Positions 7,587 through 13,628 of a stretch of 14,802 bases of DNA are shown piece by piece. The DNA is taken from positions 1 through 14,802 of the forward strand of contig CAZEAN010000139.1 in assembly GCA_964510225.1 (NCBI GenBank), given 5' to 3'. Under the pieces are notes generated by a model. That model saw only the letters and a list, made by a program, of their open reading frames with translations. It was not told the DNA's origin and did not search any database. Both the position numbers and the translations under genes were made by a program. How positions within the stretch are numbered: position 1 is the first letter of the stretch; each line of letters starts with the position of its first letter. This DNA is from CAZEAN01 sp964510225. Lineage in GTDB: Bacteria > Planctomycetota > Planctomycetia > Isosphaerales > Isosphaeraceae.

Positions 7587-8646
7587 TGGTGACCGCCTTT
7601 CCTTCGAGGACGGTCTGGCCTTAATGCGTCATGGTGATCTGCTCTCGCTTGGTCGTGCAGCAGACGTGGTCTGCAAACGGCTCCATCCTGAGCCGTACCG
7701 GACCTACAATATCGATCGAAACATCAATTATTCAAACGTCTGTGCCGCGATCTGTCACTTCTGCGCATTCTACCGGAAGGTAGGCGACACCGATGCTTAT
7801 GTTCTAGATCGTGACGTCTTGATGCAGAAGATCCAGGAAACGGTGGACCTTGGCGGTGATCAGATCTTGATGCAAGGTGGGCTACACCCCGACTTGCCGT
7901 TCGAGTGGTATCTCGATCTCCTCCGTGATATTAAGGAACGCTTCCCGGACGTCAACATTCACGGTTTTAGCCCGCCAGAGATCCACTTCGTTGCGAAGAA
8001 GTTTCGGATGCCGGTGATCGAGGTGCTCCGCGAATTCAAAGAGGCTGGGCTTGGCAGCCTCCCTGGTGGTGGTGGCGAAATCTTGGTCGACCGCGTCCGA
8101 AAGATCCTTACCAAAGGGAAGGTGATGACGGACGACTGGCTCCATGTTCATCGCGCCTGGCATGAACTCGGTGGAAAGTCGACCGTGACGATGATGTACG
8201 GCCATGTCGAGACCCTTGAAGAGCGAATCGAACACATGGAGCGTTGCCGAGCACTCCAGGATGAGACTGGCGGCTTGACCGCGTTCATCTCTTGGACTTT
8301 CCAGCCTGACAATACAGAGATGGACCACATCCCACCGAAGGGTGCCCACGAATATCTTAAAGTCCAAGCGATCTCACGACTCTATCTCGACAACATCCCC
8401 AATATCCAGTCCTCTTGGGTCACTCAAGGTCCCGAAATCGGTGGTCTTGCGCTCTACTTCGGCGCCAACGACATGGGAAGCTTGATGATCGAAGAAAACG
8501 TTGTTTCTGAGGCGGGAACGGTGTTCCACCTCACCCTCGACGAGATCCGCCGCGCGATCGTTGAAGCCGGCTACATCCCCCGTCAACGGAACGTCTATTA
8601 CGATTACATCGACGCTGAGCCGGCACTAGAGCCACTTGCGGTGTGA
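7552..8646 (+). CDS. mqnC: Cyclic dehypoxanthinyl futalosine synthase MqnC
   Basis: A radical-SAM enzyme that cyclises dehypoxanthine futalosine to cyclic dehypoxanthine futalosine in menaquinone synthesis. The 364-residue protein starts at ATG 7552, giving MNIDPILQRAVDG, which aligns with the usual MqnC beginning; the frame is open farther upstream, but that part only reads the mqnA 3' end. The [4Fe-4S] motif is CX3CX2C at C64, C68 and C71 in NYSNVCAAICHFCAFYR. GGDQILMQGGLHPDLPFEWY (101-120), FSPPEIHF, LGSLPGGGGEIL, TVTMMYGHVET, ISWTFQPDNTEM and MIEENVVSEAGT are all MqnC-like. The CAAICHFC spacing and GGLHP/FQPDNTE motifs separate it from the related MqnE. A GGAGGGAG stretch about 20 nt upstream is too distant to be a good ribosome site, so translational coupling to mqnA through the 35-nt overlap is likely. 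Confidence 0.95.
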   Translation: MNIDPILQRAVDGDRLSFEDGLALMRHGDLLSLGRAADVVCKRLHPEPYRTYNIDRNINYSNVCAAICHFCAFYRKVGDTDAYVLDRDVLMQKIQETVDLGGDQILMQGGLHPDLPFEWYLDLLRDIKERFPDVNIHGFSPPEIHFVAKKFRMPVIEVLREFKEAGLGSLPGGGGEILVDRVRKILTKGKVMTDDWLHVHRAWHELGGKSTVTMMYGHVETLEERIEHMERCRALQDETGGLTAFISWTFQPDNTEMDHIPPKGAHEYLKVQAISRLYLDNIPNIQSSWVTQGPEIGGLALYFGANDMGSLMIEENVVSEAGTVFHLTLDEIRRAIVEAGYIPRQRNVYYDYIDAEPALEPLAV

Positions 8647-8777
8647 GCTTGAAGATCGGCCGAACGCGAGGGGCTCTGGGAAGAAAAAACGGAGACCTCT
8701 TGAGATTTATGCGCCACTGAGTCTTTAAACTAGATCGCTATTTACAAAGTCTGTTGATGCTTCCTGCGCAAGAGCAC

Positions 8778-8815
8778 ACGCCCTTTGGGATCAGGGATCC
8801 CTCGGGGCGTTTGTT
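8778..8815 (+). terminator. Strong hairpin terminator downstream of mqnC
   Basis: The arms 8778-8792 and 8796-8810 pair at 13 of 15 positions (one G-T pair, two adjacent mismatches in the middle) around a 3-nt AGG loop. The outer block is ACGCCC/GGGCGT-like and the inner block is GGGATC/GATCCC. TTTGTT follows directly (8810-8815) on the + strand, and no T-run follows on the - strand, so it is oriented to end mqnA-mqnC transcription, 131 nt after the mqnC stop. It also separates that unit from the converging PEP-CTERM gene. Confidence 0.65.
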
Positions 8816-8896
8816 GAAATGCAAGGTTACTCTAATTGATCAGGCCGCGCGAGTTATCAGGAAGCGTTCCAGAAAATAAACTCCTGGATTTGTCGA

Positions 8897-9745
8897 TTAG
8901 GCAGCGTTGAGTCGACGTCGACGACGATTCACCCAGAGCATTCCAACGGTCATCGGCAAGCCAAGGCCGGCGAGGGCAATCGTGCTGGGTTCAGGCACAA
9001 GGGCCCGAGAGGCATCGGTAATTTCCCAGCCCTCAGGGACGCCGGTAATGCCGGCGACCAAGGTCGAAGCCAAGGTGGAGGTGTTGATCAGATAGAGGTC
9101 AAAATCACTGGCACCGTTTCGGAAGACGCCGTAGAGGTTGCTTCCGTCGAAGCCGAGGCCGACGTATCGCCTGGAACTAATCGTCTGCGTAAAGCCTGCT
9201 GCAGGGTTGGTAATGTCGAGCGTTGAGAGGCTGCTACCGTGAGAAAGGTATCCGGTTGTCCCGTCAATTGCCAGGTCACCGAGAGTCGCACCGCTAAAAC
9301 CACCAATCTGAGGTCCTGGAATTCCAGCTGAGGGAGCGCCAAAGATGCTGCTGACGGTGACAAGCCGACCGTCACGATCGACATAATAGTAATTGCTGCC
9401 CACTGCATCAGCAGCGGCGATGGCATTGTTGGCCGCTGCCAGGCTGAGGAGGGCGGTTGTGTTGCGGTAGAACGTCTCGTCACCCGAAACGTTGAAGGTT
9501 GAGTAGAAGTAGTCTGCCCCACTGACCCCAAGAGCGTTGGGTGAGAACTGAGTTTGTGTCGATGCCGGGTCAGCGGCTGAGGCTGCAAAGGTTGCGACGC
9601 CCGTGGTGGTGTCGAGGGTGTAAACCGCAGCACTACCACCAACGCTTCCATCGGTCGCGAGGATCGAGATGGTATTGGCGTTGGCCATGGTCGCCATTAC
9701 CGCAACAGTCACCAATGTTACCGCAGTGTTCTTCACGATTTTCAT
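8897..9745 (-). CDS. PEP-CTERM sorting-domain exported protein
   Basis: A 282-residue exported protein of unknown function. ATG at 9745 is chosen over ATG at 9751 because GAGGA (9754-9758) is then 8 nt away instead of 2. The signal peptide is short and clear (MKIVKN, hydrophobic stretch, A-N-A cleavage after residue 23). The mature part is rich in Ala, Ser, Thr and Gly with repeated short beta-type stretches such as the LDTTTG, IDGTTGYL and LDITNPAAG segments, giving the look of a beta-propeller-like protein of the type that reports 'time/event' data (DUF4394-like), but I would not name a family. The C-terminus is VPEPS (from residue 250), a hydrophobic helix, then WVNRRRRR, a full PEP-CTERM signal for exosortase processing. 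It stands alone, with the mqnC terminator on one side and a long gene-free stretch on the other. Confidence 0.88.
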   Translation of the reverse strand: MKIVKNTAVTLVTVAVMATMANANTISILATDGSVGGSAAVYTLDTTTGVATFAASAADPASTQTQFSPNALGVSGADYFYSTFNVSGDETFYRNTTALLSLAAANNAIAAADAVGSNYYYVDRDGRLVTVSSIFGAPSAGIPGPQIGGFSGATLGDLAIDGTTGYLSHGSSLSTLDITNPAAGFTQTISSRRYVGLGFDGSNLYGVFRNGASDFDLYLINTSTLASTLVAGITGVPEGWEITDASRALVPEPSTIALAGLGLPMTVGMLWVNRRRRRLNAA

Positions 9746-9955
9746 GAACATTATCCTCAAGTAACGCCGACGTTGCTGCCGGCAATAGGGGGAGTCCGAG
9801 GAGCGCAGCGGGACCTTCGCCGCTTTACGCTGTCGACGGGGCTAGAAAGAGGAAAGAATCAGCCCGGTTGGAAAACGGTACGCCTCGAAGCCAACGTTGC
9901 TCCGAGTGCTTTCCGCGACAGCGAGTTGTTCGCCGCCTGCTCCAACACGTCATTA

Positions 9956-9973
9956 ACGGTCAGAGATGACCGT
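9956..9973. repeat. Perfect 7-bp inverted repeat (ACGGTCA/TGACCGT)
   Basis: ACGGTCA (9956-9962) and TGACCGT (9967-9973) are separated by GAGA. The heptamer TGACCGT recurs at 10036-10042. It lies about 210 nt upstream of the PEP-CTERM start. It could be a hairpin or a protein-binding site; chance is not excluded. Confidence 0.4.
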
Positions 9974-10288
9974 GCTCTTGGACGTCCGCCTGATTGGGGC
10001 GGGCTATTCTGTAGACGACCGGATGGGTGAGTGCGTGACCGTTGTCGACGAATTGCATCACGGCGTGATTAAATACAACAGTTCAACTGGTACGTTGTTG
10101 CAATGAGTCAACTAGTGTTGCTTTCTCGGTTTCACTAGATCGCAAAACTGATTCGATTATCTTCGGACGATGATATGTCAAACTGTTGAGCTTAAATGAG
10201 AAGGGCTCCTCTCTGGCGACAGAATTAATGAGATCGCCATCTTGAAACCGGTGGCCCTTTAAGTTTGGACCACCGTTCAGCAACTGGT

Positions 10289-10302
10289 TCCCCTGTAGGG
10301 GA
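10289..10302. repeat. 6-bp inverted repeat TCCCCT-GT-AGGGGA
   Basis: Two 6-nt arms flank a 2-nt spacer, the layout of a small dyad operator. It lies about 290 nt upstream of the DUF433-fusion start. Nearby CGGTGG and CCACCG arms, just before it, form another weak dyad. No function can be assigned. Confidence 0.3.
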
Positions 10303-10540
10303 TGAGTCTGCGAGTCGGCCTGACATTGGCACGCGGGGGTCGCCGCTCTTCACATTGAGAAACTTTGTTCATGCCGTCAACTTAAATGCGGCTCGCGTTC
10401 GAGTTTTATGGCGCTCTGGGATGGGAACAAGATCGATGGACGGATCAGACAAAGCCTCCCGAGTGAGTAGCATTTTTTGATCAATGCGGTCTCAATGTGA
10501 CCAAGAATCGTCTCCAACTCGATGATGAGGTTGACACGAT

Positions 10541-10556
10541 TGCCGAACGTTCGGCA
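10541..10556. promoter_or_regulatory. Perfect 16-bp palindrome, candidate operator of the DUF433-fusion gene
   Basis: TGCCGAACGTTCGGCA reads the same on both strands without a spacer. It ends 37 nt before the ATG at 10594 and 24 nt before the Shine-Dalgarno. TTGACA at 10531-10536 resembles a -35 box just upstream, although no good -10 follows at the usual distance. The position fits a homodimeric regulator acting on this gene; the DUF433 protein itself is one candidate. Confidence 0.5.
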
Positions 10557-10580
10557 CGCGATCGACATGATCTATCTGGT

Positions 10581-10586
10581 GAAGGA
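10581..10586 (+). promoter_or_regulatory. Shine-Dalgarno that fixes the DUF433-fusion start
   Basis: GAAGGA lies 7 nt before ATG 10594. Earlier in-frame starts at 10522 and 10525 have no such site and would place the palindrome within the coding region. Confidence 0.6.
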
Positions 10587-10593
10587 CCGAACG

Positions 10594-11418
10594 ATGACTA
10601 CCGCTGATTCGCATCTTATGGATCGCGAGAGGTCAGCCGGGGTTTCGGACGAATGGCAACGATTGATCCTCCGAGAGTCCAATGATGAGACATTCGCAGC
10701 ATTTGAGCAGCAACTTTTGAACGCGCTCAATCCGTCAGGACCGATCGAGCGAATACTAGCGGAGCGGGTAGTGCTTGCGGCCTCTCGGCTCCGGTTAGTC
10801 GCTCTCAGCGAAGATCCCGCGGTCCCCGGGGATGCATCCTGGTGTCGTTATCAAGCATTGATCGATCGCAATTTCCGCGACGCGCTCAATACCTATGAAC
10901 GTTGGCTTCAAAACGCCAACAAACAGGCTTGGGCAAAATCCGAGGCTAACGGCGTCGAAGATTTCTGCGACTCTGAGCCCGAGAAACCTAGGGAGGATCT
11001 TCCCGTTGGCGTCCAGCTGAGCGCCCCGTCTGTCGCGGAGCAGAAACTTGATGGTGATCGAGTGATTTCCGCACCCACTCCGAATGCAGTCAAGGAGCAA
11101 CCTGTTTTCAGGAAACGACTTGAAGCCGCCCTACGCGATGATTCGGCGCTCCGAGACTGGCGCGATCACATCGCAATCATTCCAGAAATCGAGGAACGAT
11201 GGCCAGTTTTGGAACGACTCAGGATCCGGATCGAAGATGTGATCGCGATGCTGGAGGAAGGCTATCGAGAATCAGAGTTGTTGCAACTCATCCCTGGATT
11301 AACCAGGTCGGATATTACCGCCTGTCTCCAGTGCGAAGCAGAGGGGAGGACGGGTCCCTTTGATCCACCTTATCCGATTGACCTGCCCGTCCGGACGCTC
11401 CCTAAATCAGAAGCTTAG
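10594..11418 (+). CDS. Protein with N-terminal helical module and degenerate DUF433 C-terminal domain
   Basis: A 274-residue protein of unknown function. Residues about 30-108 (DETFAAFEQQLLNAL, G-P-I-E-x-I-L-A-E-R, then a R-Y-x-x-x-I-x-R-x-x-x-x-A-L helix) form a helical module that I recall from many planctomycete hypothetical proteins. A polar linker (110-170) follows. Residues 191-250 align without gaps to DUF433, a small HTH-type domain often found in antitoxins: DHIAIIPEI, then PVLERLRIRIEDV where typical members have PVIxGTRIxVxDV, then L-E-E-G, IPGLTRSDITACL and the E-A-E end. The glycines and the threonine of the usual GGKPVIRGT loop are replaced. No toxin-like gene adjoins it. The stop overlaps the stop of the convergent methyltransferase gene by 4 nt. 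A DNA-binding regulatory role is an inference. Confidence 0.75.
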   Translation: MTTADSHLMDRERSAGVSDEWQRLILRESNDETFAAFEQQLLNALNPSGPIERILAERVVLAASRLRLVALSEDPAVPGDASWCRYQALIDRNFRDALNTYERWLQNANKQAWAKSEANGVEDFCDSEPEKPREDLPVGVQLSAPSVAEQKLDGDRVISAPTPNAVKEQPVFRKRLEAALRDDSALRDWRDHIAIIPEIEERWPVLERLRIRIEDVIAMLEEGYRESELLQLIPGLTRSDITACLQCEAEGRTGPFDPPYPIDLPVRTLPKSEA

Positions 11419-12329
11419 AAAAGTGTATCAGTGCCCGTTGATTTCGATTTCTTCGACGACCGAGAACGCCGAGGCTTAGTCACGACGTGAGGATCTTCTA
11501 ATCCTTCTAACTTGTCGCCTCGTTGAATTTGATCGACGCGAATGCGGGCACGGGTGGCATAGTCTTCGGAAAGCTCGATTCCCAAAAATTGCCTCCCTAG
11601 TTTCTTGGCAACTGCCGGAGTTGTACCGCTTCCTGCAAATGGATCGAGCACTAACTCTCCAGGACTGGAGCACGCTTCGACAATTCTGCCCAACAGCCGT
11701 TCTGGCATCTGGCAACCATGCCATCCCGCCCGCTCCCGAAAAGTTCCGCAGACCCGAGGCACGTGCCAAGTATCTTCCTCGGGGCTAAATCCCTCGGGGA
11801 CATCCTGGGGGCGGAGTATCCAAGTGTCATCAGGAAGACGACCCGCCGGATTGGCGCGACGATCGGCATAGATCAATTGTCGCGCCGATGGTACCCGGAT
11901 TTCTTGATCGTGAAACGTAAACTGATGCGCGTTCTTGACGAAATAGAAGAGATGAGCATGGCTCCGGGCGAACTTCTTGGAGCAATGGACGCCGAACGTA
12001 TAGTACCAAATTACCCAGTTCCGAAGCTGGAACTGAAGTTCGCGGTGGAAAAGGACCTTCATCTCGGCCGCGAATTCATCGCCAATCGCCAGCCAAAACG
12101 TGCCGTCGGGCTTCAAAACCCGTTGTACTTCTCGACCCCAACTGAGGGTCCAGTCAAGGTAGTCATCGGTAGCGCGGCGATCATGATAGACATCGTATTC
12201 GTAGCCAATGTTGAACGGCGGATCAGCAAAGACAAGATCCACACAACCATCCGAGAGCCCTTTCAGCGCTGCGACACAGTCACCCTGGAGGATCTGATCG
12301 AATGGAGGACGAGTGGAAGCTGTCATCAT
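11415..12329 (-). CDS. Solitary beta-class DNA methyltransferase (N6-adenine or N4-cytosine)
   Basis: A site-specific SAM-dependent DNA amino-methyltransferase of 304 residues. Catalytic motif IV, DPPFNIGY (36-43), precedes the SAM-binding motif I, DPFAGSGTT (229-237), which is the beta-class order seen in CcrM-like enzymes. Between them are the well-conserved stretches FWLAIGDE, NWVIWYYTFGV, SHAHLFYFVK, VPSARQLIYADRRANP and GRLPDDTW. No restriction endonuclease, specificity subunit or Vsr-like gene lies in the window, so this is an orphan enzyme and could have an epigenetic or cell-cycle role. The tail (about 285-304) is unusually basic and Ser/Lys/Arg-rich, ending DTLF. Starts ATG 12329 or 12326 are both possible, with weak ribosome-site signal. 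It lies 111 nt downstream of the sigma54 activator on the same strand. Target sequence cannot be predicted. Confidence 0.9.
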   Translation of the reverse strand: MMTASTRPPFDQILQGDCVAALKGLSDGCVDLVFADPPFNIGYEYDVYHDRRATDDYLDWTLSWGREVQRVLKPDGTFWLAIGDEFAAEMKVLFHRELQFQLRNWVIWYYTFGVHCSKKFARSHAHLFYFVKNAHQFTFHDQEIRVPSARQLIYADRRANPAGRLPDDTWILRPQDVPEGFSPEEDTWHVPRVCGTFRERAGWHGCQMPERLLGRIVEACSSPGELVLDPFAGSGTTPAVAKKLGRQFLGIELSEDYATRARIRVDQIQRGDKLEGLEDPHVVTKPRRSRSSKKSKSTGTDTLF

Positions 12330-12440
12330 CAACTCAAGTCAGTAGCAGAAAATGTGAATACGGCGACCGGTAGCCGATCCTCTCAATGGGCAGGACTATT
12401 CATCAAGATGGAACATGAGATTTGTCTTTTATTGTGATTG

Positions 12441-13556
12441 TCAAGATGTATGACTATTGCCAAGCTCATCATTTGAGGAAGTTTCGATACCAAATTCAAG
12501 GAGCTTTTTGTGAAGGGTGTTGCGATTGATACCCAATCTTGCAGCGGCTTTGATCTGAACACGATCAGTGACTTCCATCACTTGTTCGATCAATTCGCGC
12601 TCCATCGGGCCGATCACTCGTCTCATCAGATCATCCGCATGCGGGCCGAGATCTCGGAGCTTCCGACGGATCAGTTCAGCCGTCATCGAGTTCAAGTCGC
12701 CACTTCGGGTCCTGATCGGTCGTGGTGCGGCTTCACCGCGCAATTGAGGTGGAAGATGCCGAGGTTGCAATACTGTCCCCTCTCCCAGGACAACCGCTCG
12801 TTCAATATAATTTTGCAACTCACGTACATTGCCTGGCCAATCATATCGGCACAATTGCTCCATCGCTTCGTTGTCAACAATGCTCATTTCTCGGTGATCT
12901 TGGCGACAGTAACGTCCGAGAAACGCTTCAACCAATTCCGGGATATCCTCTCGGCGTTCCCGGAGGGGAGGGAGGAATACCGGGACGACGTTGAGTCGAT
13001 AGTAGAGGTCCTCTCTGAATCGCCCTGCATCGATTTCTTCGAGAAGGTCCCGGTTCGTCGCGGCAACGACCCGAACATCTACCTTCTTCGTGTTTGTATC
13101 ACCAACACGTTCGAACTCTCCCTCTTGAAGAATTCGAAGGAGTTTCACTTGGAGTTTGGGTGTTGTGCTGTTGATCTCGTCCAGGAAGATCGTCCCAGTA
13201 TGTGCAGCCTCGAAGCGCCCTGTTCGATTCTCGACAGCACCTGTGAACGAGCCCTTGACATGACCAAAGAGTTCACTCTCAAGGAGGCTTTCCGTCAGGG
13301 CACCACAGTTCACGCGGATGTACGGACCGGAAGTCCGAGAACTGAGGTCATGAATCGCACGTGCGATCAGCTCCTTCCCCGTACCTGTTTCACCGACTAC
13401 CAAGACACAAGCGTGCGACCGTGCTACTTGTCTCGTGATATGTGCGACTTGGCGCATCACTTCCCCACTACCGATGACTCCGGGGAGAGTGTCGAAGTCA
13501 TCGGTCCTCGAAGGAGAGGGAGGACTACTGTTTCGAGGAGTTGTGGGCAAGGACAT
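12441..13556 (-). CDS. Sigma54-dependent transcriptional activator without sensory domain
   Basis: A bacterial enhancer-binding protein of 371 residues that remodels RNA polymerase-sigma54 complexes by ATP hydrolysis. ATG 13556 is preceded by GAAGGG (13566-13571) at 9 nt; an upstream TTG at 13586 is less likely. Only about 25 polar residues precede the AAA+ domain. Walker A is GETGTGKE (55-62), the sigma54-contact loop is GSFTGA (102-107, a Ser variant of GAFTGA), Walker B is GTIFLDEI (121-128), the arginine-finger region is FREDLYYRLNV (180-190) and sensor II is WPGNVREL (240-247). The C-terminus has a Fis-type helix-turn-helix (about 334-352, IKAAARLGINRNTLHKKL). Lacking a receiver or GAF domain, it is PspF-like in layout and would be controlled by a partner protein or by its own level. 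Sigma54 activators often control cell-surface genes, but its targets are not visible here. Confidence 0.94.
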   Translation of the reverse strand: MSLPTTPRNSSPPSPSRTDDFDTLPGVIGSGEVMRQVAHITRQVARSHACVLVVGETGTGKELIARAIHDLSSRTSGPYIRVNCGALTESLLESELFGHVKGSFTGAVENRTGRFEAAHTGTIFLDEINSTTPKLQVKLLRILQEGEFERVGDTNTKKVDVRVVAATNRDLLEEIDAGRFREDLYYRLNVVPVFLPPLRERREDIPELVEAFLGRYCRQDHREMSIVDNEAMEQLCRYDWPGNVRELQNYIERAVVLGEGTVLQPRHLPPQLRGEAAPRPIRTRSGDLNSMTAELIRRKLRDLGPHADDLMRRVIGPMERELIEQVMEVTDRVQIKAAARLGINRNTLHKKLLEFGIETSSNDELGNSHTS

Positions 13557-13628
13557 CTCAGTGAGCCCTTCGAGTTGCCAGGCCAACCTCCGTTTGTAAC
13601 ACCAGGTCAGGCGAATGAACCTCGTAGT

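Larger units (their letters stand above)
9746..10593. other. Gene-poor region of about 850 bp with several inverted repeats
   Basis: No convincing coding region was found between the divergent starts of the PEP-CTERM gene and the DUF433-fusion gene. Open stretches of 66 to 85 codons at 9773-10030 (+), 10083-10283 (-) and 10265-10480 (+) have no recognisable protein similarity and no consistent ribosome site. The part from about 10080 to 10560 is visibly AT-richer than its surroundings. It holds the inverted repeats listed separately, and ATCAC-GGC-GTGAT at 10057-10069. It must contain both divergent promoters, but I cannot place either one with confidence. No tRNA or known riboswitch was recognised. 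Confidence 0.6.

Noticed and set aside
9795..9850. Resemblance to a cyclic di-GMP (GEMM) riboswitch on the - strand before the PEP-CTERM gene
   Set aside because: Only a short GACAGCGTAAAGC stretch recalls the GEMM core; the conserved GGGCAAACC segment and the tetraloop-receptor arrangement are missing.
9773..10030. Possible 85-codon gene on the + strand
   Set aside because: No ribosome site, no recognised similarity, and irregular composition; not distinguishable from chance.
9960..10058. Possible 32-codon peptide gene on the - strand
   Set aside because: It starts inside a small palindrome without a Shine-Dalgarno and resembles nothing known to me.
10327..10344. Sigma54-type -24/-12 promoter starting with TGGCAC
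   Set aside because: The -24 half is good, but the GC expected after 10 nt is two positions too far away and the TTGC half is absent.
10083..10480. Possible short genes of 66 (-) and 71 (+) codons
   Set aside because: Neither has a credible start signal or recognisable similarity; they lie in the AT-richer gene-poor stretch.
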